64,000 nucleotides of DNA, from assembly GCF_963924675.1 (NCBI RefSeq), contig NC_089220.1, positions 83,765,168 through 83,829,167 of the forward strand, in the 5' to 3' direction. The notes under the pieces are model-generated. The model had not been told where the DNA came from and made no database searches. It worked only from the letters and a program-made list of their open reading frames with translations. Made by a program: the position numbers and the translations under genes. The stretch comes from Phocoena phocoena (lineage: Eukaryota > Chordata > Mammalia > Artiodactyla > Phocoenidae). This document shows, piece after piece, positions 1 through 12,920 of this stretch. Positions within the stretch are counted from its first letter, which is position 1; each line of letters begins with the position of its first letter.

Positions 1-16
1 CTTCCTTTCTCCAACG
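1..16 (+). CDS. BAHD1: BAHD1, probable 3' end of an upstream coding exon
   Basis: The first 16 bases are followed by a good donor (gtgagg at 17-22). The next exon begins in phase 0, so these bases would read FLSPT before DEPEP. The intron would be 188 bp. I infer this from the donor and phase only. The window edge hides the rest, so another donor upstream is possible. Confidence 0.5.
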
Positions 17-2356
17 GTGAGGATTCCCTTTCCTGCCCCTGAAAGCCAGGCTCAGGGAGGAGGGGCCAGAGTGCAAACCACTTTGGCAGTCTCCCATCCT
101 CAACGGTTTGACTGCCCTGAGGAGAGCACAGAGAGGATGTCACTCCCTCCGCATGCTGAGTGCGGCCCCACAAGCCTTGTTTGTGTCATTGGTTTGTTGC
201 TCAGGATGAACCAGAACCAGCCATCCGAAAGAGCTACCAGGCGGTGGAGCGGCATGGAGAGACGATCCGAGTCCGGGACACTGTCCTGCTCAAGTCAGGC
301 CCTCGAAAGACGTCCACACCTTATGTGGCCAAGATCTCTGCCCTCTGGGAGAACCCGGAATCAGGTACCCCTTGTCTAGAGTTCGACCTGGCACTAGTGT
401 CCTGCGTCCTTGGCAGAGTCTGCCTTCCACTAAGCCAGCGTCTGTCTGGTGCTCAGGGCTGCAGACGGCCTTGTGCTTGGGTTGGATCAGCTCATTAACC
501 TTTCCAGCCATCGGGGCCTGAGCACCTGTCACCCTGCCTCACCTGTCAGTGCCTTTTCCTCCTCCTTCCTCCATGCCTAACAGCATTCTAGGCCACTGAA
601 TTGCCAGACTTGGCCCAAGGCAGGGGATAGGGGTGGCCGGAGCCTGCAGAATTGGCCTAGGCTTTGAAGTTGGATGAGCCTCCAGGGCAGGTGGCCAGCC
701 CGCCTGCCTATCTAAATAACTCTGGAGCTGCCAGCTCAAGCCCTGATTGCTTCTCTTTCCCCCCTAGGAGAGCTGATGATGAGCCTCTTGTGGTATTACA
801 GACCAGAGCACTTACAGGGAGGCCGCAGTCCCAGCATGCACGAGGTGAGCTGCCTGGCGGGGGAGAGGCTGGGGCACTGAGAACGTGGTATGGGGGCGGG
901 GGCAGCCTGGGCATTCAAGTCCCTGGACTCATTACCTTGGACACCAGAGAACCTGGGGAAAGGCCTGAGTTTTAGCCTCTTTTCCCAACACTGCCCCAAT
1001 TCATGTTTTGAAGGGAATAGTAACCTTTGTCTTGAAAGGTGGGGCAGAAAGGGAGCCCCCAAGAGCAGGGGTGCCAGAATGGGCGCAAGTAGTTGTGTCT
1101 TCCTGGCGACAGGAAAGGGGAGGTGGAGCTGCACACCTTTACTGTCTGCAGCAGGAGAGGGAGGGGAGAAAAGACTCTACTGACACCCCTTGCTATCTAC
1201 CAAGCTGTGTGTGGGTTGCTTCACCCCCGATCTTGGCTCCCTTTTACTTTTTTTCCCCTCTCTGGGACTTTTCATCTAAATGGGAGAATGCACACCAATT
1301 CCCCTCTCCTCCCCTGGGCTGGGGTGGGGGTCGGGAGACTGATGTCAGTCAGAGGCTGGAGCGGGTACTTGGCTGCTCCTGAGTAGGACAGGACCTGGGA
1401 GGAATGCCTTGGGCTGCTTGATGAGGAGCAGTTAGGCTGAAATTCCAGGGAAGCTCCCTAGTTTCCTGGGCACTAGCTGGAGTTGTCTATCTCAGGTCAG
1501 GAGTACCAGCAGAGTGGTTAATGTCTGCCTTGCTCCTGGAGCTAGGTGCTTCCCACCCTGGTAGCCAACCTCCTCCTCCCTCCCCTTGAGCCTTTGCAGA
1601 ATGAAGTCTTTGCATCGAGACATCAGGACCAGAATAGTGTGGCCTGCATTGAAGAGAAGTGCTACGTGCTGACCTTTGCTGAGTACTGCAGGTGGGTGGT
1701 GCCCTGTACCTCTGGCTAGCCTCTCCCCTCAGACTTCCCAGGGCTATTTGGGCGCTGCCTGTGATCCCCAAGGGGATCTGACTCACTGGGCCTGACCTCC
1801 TAGAACTTTCTTCCCACAGTCTGCTTCCATCATGTAATTTTTATGGAAAAAAAGAAAAATGGTTCCCCCTCTGAGGCAGAGTGATTGGGGCAGAGTTGCA
1901 GAGTCGGGGATAGTTACAGTACTGCTCTCAGAAAAAATCAAGGAGAATTGACAGGTGATTGGGAGGGAGGCCCTGGTAGGTGTGGTTCCCCAGTGACAGA
2001 GAAGATGGTTGGCAGAGAGGGCATAGGCCCAGGACAGGGATGGAGGCAGCACCTGCCCTTGTGGAGGTGGGAGGGGGTGTCTCCGCCCTCTGGGCAGGGT
2101 GGGGAAGGAATTGGTCTTCCTGCTATGATAGCTGTGGTAAAGACAGCGAATGGTGTGTCACTGCAGATTCTGTGCCATGGCCAAGCGTCGAGGCGAGGGT
2201 CTCCCCAGCCGAAAGACAGCACTGGTGCCCCCCTCTGCGGACTACTCCACCCCGCCACACCGCACAGTGCCCGAGGACACGGACCCTGAGCTGGTGTTTC
2301 TTTGCCGCCATGTCTATGACTTCCGCCATGGCCGCATCCTCAAGAACCCACAGTAG
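1..2356 (+). CDS. BAHD1: BAHD1, 3' part of gene (BAH domain exons)
   Basis: BAHD1 is a nuclear silencing factor. Its C-terminal BAH domain reads H3K27me3, and the protein builds heterochromatin with HP1, MBD1, SETDB1 and HDAC partners (established knowledge). The coding exons seen here are 205-364, 768-844, 1600-1691 and 2167-2356, plus a probable exon end at 1-16. All junctions are AG/GT and the reading frame stays open across them. The four full exons give 172 residues from [18 protein letters not shown] to HGRILKNPQ and stop. For a family length near 780 aa this is roughly the last 22 percent, essentially the complete BAH domain. The aromatic-cage residues known from BAH readers appear to be the Tyr of TPYVAK (codon at 322) and the Trp and second Tyr of LLWYY (codons at 791 and 797). 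The N-terminal proline-rich and nuclear-signal part lies upstream of the window. CHST14 follows on the same strand. Confidence 0.96.
205..364 (+). CDS. BAHD1: BAHD1 coding exon (start of BAH domain)
   Basis: The acceptor is tgctcag ending at 204 and the donor is gtaccc at 365. The exon is 160 bp, starts in phase 0 and leaves one base (G) to complete a Gly codon in the next exon. It encodes [18 protein letters not shown] and continues through [31 protein letters not shown]. The 'VRDTVLL' and '[11 protein letters not shown]' stretches are typical of the BAH fold's first strands. Confidence 0.95.
768..844 (+). CDS. BAHD1: BAHD1 coding exon (BAH domain core)
   Basis: A pyrimidine-rich acceptor ends in cccctag at 767, and the donor gtgagc starts at 845. 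The exon is 77 bp and ends in phase 0. It encodes [18 protein letters not shown] followed by GRSPSMHE. The WYYRPE block is the hallmark of BAH domains and carries two of the presumed aromatic-cage residues. Confidence 0.95.
1600..1691 (+). CDS. BAHD1: BAHD1 coding exon (BAH domain)
   Basis: The acceptor is cctttgcag ending at 1599 and the donor gtgggt starts at 1692. The exon is 92 bp and leaves two bases of an Arg codon. It reads [20 protein letters not shown] then [10 protein letters not shown]. The 'NEVFASRH.D' and '[11 protein letters not shown]' motifs are conserved BAH features. Confidence 0.95.
2167..2356 (+). CDS. BAHD1: BAHD1 last coding exon with stop
   Basis: The acceptor is ctgcag ending at 2166. 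The exon completes the split Arg and runs [18 protein letters not shown] to [11 protein letters not shown], with a TAG at 2354-2356. '[21 protein letters not shown]' is the conserved end of the BAH domain and of the protein, so the gene ends here without truncation. Confidence 0.96.
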
Positions 2357-4420
2357 CCCCCTCATGCCCACACTGGGGCTGCCCACGGGCAAGTGGGGCT
2401 CAGGGCAGAGGGCACTGCTTGAAGCACAGCACTTGGTTAAGGGGCCACAGGAGCCTGAGGTGGCTGGCCTGTGGTTCTCTTGTGGGGGGAGGGCAGGGGC
2501 CCCTATGGATTTGGGCCCCATGGGAGGGAAGGGGAGGCCAGGGTATACGAAAAGCATCAGAGCCCTCAGCTTGGCCCAGGGTACCTCTCTGTGGTCCCCT
2601 GGGCAGAGGCTCCTGAAGAAGCAGTCTTCCCTGAGGCTGAGCGAAGCCTCAGGGGCATGGCCCCTGGGGGGATTGGGGGAAGGTCCTTCAGGAACCAGGC
2701 CCTTCTTTATCCTCCCCTGGGCCCTTCAGGGGGGAGTGGGAGCCAGCTTTACCTCACCCACTGTGACCCGCTGCTTCCCCATTAGCCTGGGACCAGGCTC
2801 TCCCAGATTCTAGCACAGCTCCGAGCTCATTCCTTTGAGGCCTAGGGAGCCAAAGTCTGGCTTCCAGAGCATTGACTTTCTCTTCCTGAACTTGGGGCCT
2901 TTCTCTGGCATTCCTCCTTTGCCCCTGTAGTAGCCCCTGGTGCTGGGACAAGTTACCAGCCCTCACAGTCATGGGTGTGGCCCCCTTGTGGGAGTCAGCT
3001 TGCTGTCCACCTCCTGGTGAAGGCCACCCAGCAGGTCTGGCCTCCCAGAAATTAACTGATCAACATGGGGTTTGTCATGTCTGGGAGAGCAGAAGGGAGC
3101 TGGGAGGGGGTGGGGGCAGGGGGCAAGGAAAATTGCTACCTGATTTATTGAAGACTTTTCCTCTTGCCTTACACTTAGAGGTTTAGGAAACCTCTTGCAG
3201 AACTTCACACATGACTCTTCAAGCCACACCCACCTGAAATCAAACCAAAGGAGTGCTGTGGCTCCCCTTGCCCTGCCACCTCTTACCCTAGTCTTTTGTA
3301 GATTGCACTAATTTACATCCCAGTGAGAATCAACACTGTATCAGTCCACAGACCTGCTGAGCTGCAGCCACTCACTCTAGGAGCTAAGGACCTGCATTTT
3401 CAGTTTGTTCCTGTTGTCCAGGGGCCCTGTTCTCACCTCATGCTGCTCCCCAGAGTAGATTAGGAGACTCAGCCCCCTGCTATCCTTGCCAGAACTAGGC
3501 CCTGGCCCTGGCCCTGGGGCACTCGGTGTGGCGGCTGGAGCAGTCTGGTTCTTTCCTATTTGTACCAAAGAGGAGCCTGGTAGGGAGAGGGAGTGTGGCT
3601 TGGGCCCGGCGCTGGGCACATGCTTGTGAGTGATTCCACAGGCCACAACCCTGGGGACAGGAGCCAAGGAGGGCAGCACTGGGTCCCCCTCTCCTAGGGA
3701 GGGACAGACCGACCCTGCAGGCTGGCACTGGGAGAGGACAGTTGGGCGGGAGGTGGAAGTGAATCCTGAGGGCACTCCCAGCGATCCCCCAGCCCTGTGC
3801 TGTCCCTAAGCAGATGGCTGCTCCTGATTGGTCATTGGGCTTGGGTGAGGCCTGGACCATTCAGAGGTGAATTTACACTTGGGAAACCCAACCCCAAACC
3901 TGAAGGGAAGGAACTTGGGTCCCCTTGTATTGAATAAGCTGTTTGGAGGAAGGCATCATCAGTCCAGGAGGGCGGGGCAGTAAGAGAGGTTGGCAGAGTG
4001 GCCGTGGGGTGGGGCCGTGGCGGCTCTGGAGACCCGGCCTTGGAGCCTGCTCTTTCCCAGGGCGCTGGGCCCTTGCTGCCAAGGAGCCCAGCCTCACCCA
4101 GCAGATCAGGCCCCTCGTCTCCCAGGAGGCAGGGTCCACTGCCCACAACTTAAATGCTTTTGAAATCTCTTAGATGTGGAAATATTTTTTCGAACCTGAA
4201 AATGCAGCTGGTAGAATTTCAATGGAAGCATAATTCATGTAAAATATATTTTAGTTGATATTTTGTAAAATGCACTTTTTGTGTGTGTCGACCCTGGTTT
4301 CTCAGATCTGTATTTCAGTGTTTACAAGGGAGGGAGGACCTTTCCTCGCCTCCCTTTTGACAGAGATTAGAAGTACTTCTTTAAGAAAAAAAATAATAAA
4401 TTTGAGAAATTGTATTGATT
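2357..4420 (+). other. BAHD1: BAHD1 3'UTR and poly(A) site
   Basis: About 2 kb of GC-rich non-coding sequence follows the stop codon. It turns AT-rich near 4170 and reaches an AATAAA at 4395-4400. A GT-rich element (4439-4468, repeated tgtgtg and tttttgtgtgtg) follows at the distance expected for a downstream processing element. Cleavage is inferred near 4415-4425. A 3'UTR of about 2 kb fits this gene family. I recognised no repeats in it. Confidence 0.8.
4395..4400 (+). terminator. BAHD1 polyadenylation signal
   Basis: Canonical AATAAA with a GT-rich downstream element at 4439-4468. No better signal lies between the stop codon and the CHST14 CpG island. Confidence 0.75.
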
Positions 4421-4959
4421 TAGAAAAGGACCATTTCCTGTGTGTCGTGTCATCTTTTTGTGTGTGGGTGCAGAGGGGCTCACCACTCTTAACCACTGCA
4501 GTGCAAGGGCTCACTGAGGTCAGTAAGCAAAGAGCACAGGAATGTGTGGGGAAACTGCGGGAGGAGAGGAGACAGAGGGAATGGGAACTTGGAGGTGACT
4601 TCGCATCGTGGTGGGCTGAGTGAAATCCTTCGGAACTGGTCTCCAAGTGGTTGCGCGGTGAGGATACCGCCTCATCTCCTTGGATCATGCCCCTGGAGAA
4701 CTGGCCAGCAGAAACTGTTCGAGGGCCTTGGTATCTTGCCACTGGCACTCCTTGCTGAGGAATTGAAGGCTCCATCATGAGGCCGAGGGCTCAGACGGCC
4801 TGGATGCTTGGTTCAGTCAACCTGGCCCTAGCCCCAAAGCCTCAGTGTTGACTGTGTTCAAGGTGGGGTGGACCTAAGGCTCTCGGGGTTCCTAGGAGGC
4901 AGATACGCTGCCCAACCCGCTCCTGCATTTTGTAAGGACATCTGGGCAGCTGCACTTCC

Positions 4960-5165
4960 ATAGAGCTTGTTAGTGGCACAGGCACCATTGTGGACATACT
5001 GCAGCACGGCCATCAGTGTGCTGTCCACAAGAGTCCCATGAGATGGGCAGTATCCCATCATTTTACAGACGAGAAACTGGTGTGGAGACAAGTACTTTGT
5101 CTAAGGACTCCCCCAGAGTAAGTGGCCATTCCTGTATTCAGACTGCCTCACTGTGACTGCTAACA
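4960..5165 (-). repeat. MIR SINE fragment
   Basis: Reads in reverse like the MIR core: 'cattttacagacgagaaactg' style sequence near 5060, then a degraded 'ttgtctaaggac...agtaagtgg'. It is diverged and has no visible TSD. Confidence 0.6.
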
Positions 5166-5724
5166 CAGAAGACTGCTCAGAGAAACGAGCACATGTGATG
5201 CAGTTACCAAAAACTTTCTCAAAGTTGTTTTTTCCTCTCCTAGTATAGAAGACGTATTTACCGTTTAAAAGAAAAGAAAAAGATAAAAGATTTCAGTAGA
5301 AATAATCCCATGACCAGAAATCTACCTTCAGTGCTATTGGAAGCAAGGAGCAGTTCGGTGAGGGCTAAACCCTGATGCAGACTTCTAAATCAGTGAATGG
5401 TGCATCCTGAGATGCACCCCAGCATTCGGACAGAGTAGGGAGCCTGTCCTGAGGAGCTGGAAGGCCACCAGGTTTCCCATTGCGCATGTGCTGTGCTCCC
5501 ACTGCTAGGATTGGGCGGGCCATGCGTGAGTCTTTTAGCTTCATCTCATGCTTCAGGAGCCCTCATCCTCTCAATTCCTCTCATCAGTGGTAACTCCATT
5601 CTCGCTAAACTCAAAGCCTGTGGCATCTTCTCCGGTTCCATCACCCCCTCAGTACAGTGTGTTCTGGGGTCAGCTGCTTTCTCCCTCCGTGTTTGTGCTC
5701 CATTCATCTCTGAAGGATCGTGAT

Positions 5725-5885
5725 TAGGAATTTAGGATTTAGAATCAGACGAACTCACACAAAGTCTCAGCTTCCCTGAGCCTGTTTCCTCAGCTGTGCA
5801 GCAGGGATGCGCATAGTACCTACCACCCCGGGTGACTGTGACCACTAAAGAAGGTAAAGAATACAACAGATGACACCTGCCTCAA
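5725..5885 (+). repeat. MIR SINE fragment
   Basis: Forward MIR features are visible: 'tttagaatcagac', 'cagcttccctgagcctgtttcctcagctgt' (split here as two matches) and 'agtacctacc'. Old and diverged. Confidence 0.6.
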
Positions 5886-6408
5886 TAATGTGGACACTGT
5901 TTCATAGCCTCACGGGCTCCCCGCATGTAACAGGGTGAAGTCTGGACACTTAGCTAGGTGCCCAGTTCAGATCAGTAAAGGCTGGCTACTGACTTCCGAG
6001 GTATTCCCCATGTCTGTCTCTAGTCCATGTGGCCAGCCCGGTGCCCGTGAGCACGTCTGACTCCAGGCAAGGAGGCTGCTGCTCTGTGCCCCCAGTTCCT
6101 CACCCTTCAAAATGTGTGCTGACCACACTAGTGGTCATGTGGCAGCAACTAGTCACTGGCCCGTCACCAGAGTGTCCCACCTCTTCAGGCCTGGAAGAGG
6201 GAAGAGAGAGGAGAGAAGATTCCATTTCCAGACATTTCAGCATTCCCCAGTGGATAAACACTGTAACCACTAGGTACTGTCTTAAATCTAAGGGTCACCA
6301 TAGAGCTGAGCCATTGTCAGTGCCTGACCGTCTAGTTCCTCTTTATTGGAGTGGCCAGGACACGGCGGGTAGGGGGAGCACACTGGGGACTCTGCTTACA
6401 GCAGTTAA

Positions 6409-8178
<1,770 letters not shown>

Positions 8179-8980
8179 CCATGGGTGTGGGCCAGCAGTT
8201 GTTGGGGACTGGTTTTGACAATGCCACCTTCTGTGTTGCCATACAGAGAAACCCTGGCTCTGGGGCCTGGGGCTTCTCCAGATGCCTAGGTGGGAAGAAT
8301 TGCCCTTGGAAGTTCCTTGTCCAGGGTGGGTGCACACAGTGGTTCAGAGGCCAGGGTTGGACAGATGGCCTGGTGCTCTCCATAGGGGGATTTCTTGGGA
8401 GCCAGTGTGATCCTTCTTGCCCTGGCAGGGCTAGATACCAGTTTGCTAGTGTAGCAACACATCTCTTCTCGAGACTGGCTCCACGGCCCTGCCTGCAGGG
8501 GTTGTGCAGTCCACTTGAGCCACCTTAACTTAACCTGTAGCCAAACCCAGAGGAGGCACCAATCAGGAGATGACCACAGCCGGGGGCCCTGTGGCTCTGA
8601 TCACCCGTTCATCCACTCCATTTGCCTCAGGACTGGAGTCAGCAGTCGTGCCTTTTTTAAATGACTTTTGTATCTTTCCGCTTCAGACTAAGAATTTCCT
8701 ACACTTGCCGGGTTCTTTCCCTTTTTTCCAAGGAAAGGAAAACTGAAAGGGCCCTTACAGGACCTGGCCCTGCAGCATCCAAAGACCCCTGTGCCCAGCC
8801 TCTTCTTGGGACTCTGGGCACTCTCTCCCGTCCCCCAGGATTGTGACTGTGGCCTATGTATCTGGCTGCCACTTTTCTGATGCATTTATTTAAAATTTGT
8901 ACTTTTTGATAGAACCTTTGAGAAGGCTTTGTTTTCCTAATAGCTGAATTTTTAATAAAGCCATTTTGTATACAAAGTCA
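8179..8980 (+). other. CHST14: CHST14 3'UTR
   Basis: About 800 bases run from the TGA at 8176-8178 to just past the AATAAA at 8954-8959. The terminal 100 bases are AT-rich (tttatttaaaatttg near 8885). Cleavage is inferred near 8975-8980. No repeats recognised. Confidence 0.8.
8954..8959 (+). terminator. CHST14 polyadenylation signal
   Basis: AATAAA in the context tttttaataaagccatttt, the expected last signal of the transcript, about 775 bases after the stop codon. A T-rich and then GTGTGT-containing stretch follows. Confidence 0.8.
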
Positions 8981-9904
8981 ACATCTCTGATTCTCCCTTT
9001 GAGCTCCTGTGTGTCCACCAAGACCCCCTGATGTCTCTTTCCCCAGGTCAGGAGAGGGAGCTTGAAGGTAGAGAAGGTAAGACAAGCTGTAACTTGCTAG
9101 GGCTAGTGCAGTGGGCCATCGTCATACCATGGAGCCTTTGGGAGCTTCCCATAAGCCATACCGGATCACTGACTCAGCTTCTGGGATGCCACCAAAGGGC
9201 AAGCCCCATTAGGAATGGCTCCAGGTCTAGAGCACATCTACACGATTATTCCCTGAAGCTAAGTAAGAGATATTCCTCCTCTTAGGCAGGAATACTTCTT
9301 GACTGAGGAGGCTCTCAGATGAAAAGGGGGATCATTGTGCGAACAAGGGGAGGTTATTCCTGGCATTGAGAATTATAAGGAAGGCAAGAAGGTTGAGTGA
9401 GGGGCGGTCTTTTGCTGACTTAGATTCAGAGGAAGTTGTGGGCAATGTGGGAGGAATACAGTCAGGGTCGTAGAGGACAGACCTCAGTGTGACCCGTTCC
9501 CCACTGCTCTCCAGAGATCCCAGACCCACTAGGAGATGGAGAATAGGAGGCTGTGCCAGCCATGCCCATGGGAGAGATTCAAGGTCAGAGCTGGCTTTTC
9601 TCTGTTAGTCCTATTTCATACATCCCCAGTGGGAACTGCTGTACTTCAGGGACCTGGGGCTGTGGTGAGAAGTGGTGCCCGAGGGGGTGAGGGACGGAGG
9701 CGGGAAGAGCCTCCTTGCCAATGTCACTTATACCTAGCCTTGCTATTGGCCTGACTTTGGAGGAGTAAACCAACCATATTCCCCAAATTTGGGGGAGGGG
9801 GCTCCTATAGTCACTCATGTTTCTCTGCCATGACTCACCAGGAGGCCTTAACTGATCCCCTGTACAGGACCTGATCCTCAGGTCCTGGGATTTCACATTT
9901 GGCC
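8981..9904. other. Intergenic, nothing recognised
   Basis: Mixed-composition DNA just past CHST14. Short open frames exist, but none has coding character or flanking splice signals that I would trust. Confidence 0.5.
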
Positions 9905-10075
9905 CTGGGGATTTCACCTCAGATAGCACCTACCATGCGCTGCTGTATCTATCCAGTTACTTGTCACTCTCTCCCACCAAGAATGTGAATTGTGGGAAGT
10001 TGAGACCGTGTCTGTCCTGTTCACGTGACATCCCCAGAACCTAGCCCAAGGGGCTGGCAGGAGGTCGATGACCCA
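9905..10075 (+). repeat. L2-like LINE 3' fragment
   Basis: The 'cactctctcccaccaagaatgtgaa...gttgagaccgtgtctgtcctgttcacgtgacatccccagaacctagc' pattern (shown here in shortened form) matches the usual L2 3' end, ending in the 'ccccagaacctag' block. Confidence 0.5.
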
Positions 10076-10144
10076 GCAGAACCAAAGTGTACATCTTGCT
10101 GCATTAGAGACGGCACTGTGCTTGGAGTCTTCTGGACCGATCAA

Positions 10145-10320
10145 GTCCCACCTCTACTCCTCACCAGCTGCCTATCTCTCGGAGCCTCCATGTGCTCCTC
10201 TGTATTGTGGGAATAATAATGCCTATCTGATGTAGATCGCTGTGAGAATGAAGACAAAATGAGTTAAAGGGCCCATCCCAGCAGCTGGCTCAATAGGTGT
10301 TCTCTGAAATGCTAGTTGAA
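10145..10320 (+). repeat. MIR SINE fragment
   Basis: Forward MIR: 'ctcaccagctgcctat', 'gggaataataatgcctat', 'ctgtgagaatgaa' and 'gctggctcaataggtgtt' occur in MIR order. Confidence 0.7.
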
Positions 10321-10599
10321 CACCTGATCCCTCAGAGACCAGTGGGGACAAGGGAGAAGCCAGGACACTGCATCCACCCAGCACTGGAGAGTGGAGCTTC
10401 CTCTGGGCAGGGCTTCTCTGACCCATGATCCACTTCCTCTGCTAACCAGTCAGATCTTCTGTGAGCTTCTGGCCCCTCGGGAGCCTCCCACCCCCACCCT
10501 GCCCCCAGCTTCTTCCTCCTTTGCTGGGAACTGCCACTCCGGACCCATAGCGGCTACTCAGTCCCCCTTCCCAAAGCCCTGCAGCCTGGAGCCCAGCTG

Positions 10600-10720
10600 C
10601 TGTGTCTGCTTCATCTCCTTTCAACCTCACCACAGCCCGGTTCCACAGGTGTTATCCTGTTTTACAGACGTGGAAACTGGCACAGAGAGAGTTAAGTATC
10701 CTGCCCGAAGTCCCACCCAG
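10600..10720 (-). repeat. MIR SINE fragment
   Basis: Reverse MIR core: 'ttatcctgttttacagacgt' then 'gaaactggcacagagagagtt' around 10648-10693. Diverged. Confidence 0.55.
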
Positions 10721-10808
10721 GTCTGTGTGCCTCCCAATTACGGGAGCAGGTGCAACCCAGGTCCGTGTGCCTCCCAAATTATGGGGATGGGGGGTTGTGT
10801 GGAGAGTG

Positions 10809-10810
<2 letters not shown>

Positions 10811-10852
<42 letters not shown>

Positions 10853-10877
10853 TGAGAAGAGAGAGAGAGAGGGAGAT
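10811..10877 (+). repeat. (GA)n purine tract
   Basis: A nearly pure GA dinucleotide run, interrupted once by ggagtgagaa. The purine-rich sequence continues less regularly to about 10960. Confidence 0.95.
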
Positions 10878-10960
10878 ATTATGGAAGGTAAGGGGAGAGA
10901 GAAGAGGGGATGGGAAGGTTAAGGAAGATGAAGGGTGAGAAGGGTGAATGGGGGTGGATT

Positions 10961-12062
10961 TAGGGGTGTTTGCACACATTCTCCCTCTGCAGTTCTTTCA
11001 TTCCTTCATTTGCAGCGAACCCAATTCAGCTCAGCTGACATTCACCAGTCCCTGCCCTGGAGGAGTGGGAGACCGATGAAGTGCTTGATGTGGTTAGCTT
11101 CTTGGCTACTTTCTGCCAGGCGGAAAAGGGTTCCAGGCCACAAAGCATCCTGACAGCCAGAACCAGACACCTGTGGTGTGGGCAGGAAGGTCTGAGGTAA
11201 GAGGGAGAGGGCCTCCTGAGGTGAACTGCAACCTACCGTCGTTCTTCTCCCTCGAATCAGCCCCTGAGGGACTTAATTTGTCATCTACCTCTCCTTTGAG
11301 GAAAATGGGCTTCTTAAAAGAAGCTGCCACGGAGGTGGCAGAGAGTTGCGCGGGTCCAGCTAGCCCTAGTGGGGCTTGCCTTCCACTGGGCACCCAGGCC
11401 AGAGCTGGGGGTGTGTGACAGCCCCTGGGTCACCAGGAGCGGGGCAAGGGCATTCTCGGGACTAGACGCCTGGGCTGTTTCTTCTTGGGATTCTCCCTTT
11501 CACTGGGTCTGCCCTCATCCCCAGGAGCCAAGCCCTACGCTACTGCCTGGTGACTCTGAAGAAGTCCCCAGACAACTGAGTCCTCCTGGGCAAGGGGGAT
11601 GAGGCTAGCAGCTTAACTTCTCTCAGCTGAGAGTGATGAACAAGGAGAGGGGAGGAGCCCAGAGGGGCCCGGCCCTCCAGGTCTGGGTCCTGACTCCACC
11701 TCCAGGCTCCACTTCTGGTCCATCTTTCGAGGCGTCTGAAGCTACCACCCAGAGACCACCTCCCCTTAGGTTCTAAGGTCCTTTCCCCTCCCCTTCCCCC
11801 TCCTACCTCTGTCCCACACCCACCGCACGGACCCTCTGCAGGAAGCAACAAGGTCCAAATGGAGTCGCTGACCTGCCCTCTGGGCAAATACAGAGCCCTC
11901 ACCTTTCCCAGAGGCTGAAAGGGGACCAAGCCTGTGGGCCCCCTCCCAGGATGGATCCAGTGCTTTTATTTATGGAACCAGTCCCTGCCTGCCTTCAAAT
12001 GAGAGGAAAGACATTCTTTCTCTTCCTAAAGGGAAATAAGAATTAACGATAGGTACTCTGAA
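10961..12062. other. Intergenic, nothing recognised
   Basis: GC-moderate unique-looking DNA. A few 'aggtaag'-like words occur but no consistent exon. Confidence 0.45.
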
Positions 12063-12245
12063 TTGAGAGCACCTGTGCCAGCCGTGCTGTGAAGTACTTT
12101 ACATGCATCATCCTCTTCCTTCTTACAACAGCCCAGCAAGGTAAGTAAAAGTATTCCCATTTTATAGATGAAGGAAGTAATCCTAAATGACTTGTCCAAA
12201 GAGGTGGTGGCATTGAGATGAAAATCCAGCTCCGTCGAATGCATC
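12063..12245 (-). repeat. MIR SINE fragment
   Basis: Reverse MIR: 'gtactttacatgcatcatc', 'cccattttatagatgaagga' and 'acttgtccaaagaggtggtgg' appear in the order of the MIR complement. Confidence 0.7.
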
Positions 12246-12408
12246 ACCAATTATCCAGCTCATTGCATTTGCTGATAAGCATTGTGTTCATTTTCTCTAA
12301 TTTTGGCGTCCTTCTCCAACCCTCTTTCCCAACAGTCCACAGACCTCTCCAGCTATTATAAAATTCCCCAGATTTGCCCACCCTGAGAATCTACTTTCCA
12401 GTAGATCC

Positions 12409-12761
12409 AGACCATGAATATAGTATTTGTTTCTTTTTTTTTTAATTTATTTATTTTTGGCTGTGTTGGGGCTTCATTGCTGTGCGTGGGCTTTCTCTAG
12501 TTGCGACGAGTGGGGACCAGTCTTCGTTATAGTGCGCGGGCTTCTTATTGCGGTGGCTTCTCTTATTGTGGAGCATGAGCTCTAGGTGCGTGGGCTTCAG
12601 TAGTTGTGGCACGCAGGCTCAGTAGTTGTGGCTCACGGGCTTAGTTGCTCCGTGGCATGTGGGATCTTCCTGGACCAGGGATCGAACCCGTGTCCCCTGC
12701 ATTGGCAGGCGGATTCTCGACCACTGTGCCACCAGGGAAGCCCTAGACCATGAATATAGTA
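12409..12761 (-). mobile_element. CHR SINE, long type, with 17-bp TSD
   Basis: A tRNA-derived SINE of the cetacean CHR type lies in reverse orientation at 12426-12744. It has a T-rich tail at the left and the tRNA-like head (complement of cttccctggtggc...) at the right. The 'tagttgtgg' repeats of the long subtype are present. It is flanked by an exact 17-bp target-site duplication, agaccatgaatatagta, at 12409-12425 and 12745-12761. It was mobilised in trans by L1 (established for such SINEs). Confidence 0.93.
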
Positions 12762-12815
12762 GATGTTCAGTCGGGTCTTCCAAGAAGCAGATGCCAAGGC
12801 AGAATTAGACGTGCA

Positions 12816-12920
12816 AGAGATTTACAGGAGAGGGGCTTCCCTGGTGGCGCAGTGGTTAAGACTGCAACGAAGACCCAACGCAGCCAAAAATAAAATAAAA
12901 TAAAAGAGATTTATAGGAGA
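12816..12920 (+). mobile_element. CHR SINE, internally deleted, with 16-bp TSD
   Basis: The element itself is only 73 bp (12832-12904). It has the tRNA-like head 'ggcttccctggtggcgcagt' and then passes directly to the 3' end 'gcaacgaagacccaacgcag', followed by an (AAAAT)n tail. About 250 bp of the usual long element are missing. The flanks are agagatttacaggaga (12816-12831) and agagatttataggaga (12905-12920), a TSD with one mismatch. Confidence 0.9.

Noticed and set aside
1980..2813. 277-codon open frame overlapping the last BAHD1 exon
   Set aside because: Wrong frame relative to the conserved BAH domain and runs through the intron acceptor and 3'UTR.
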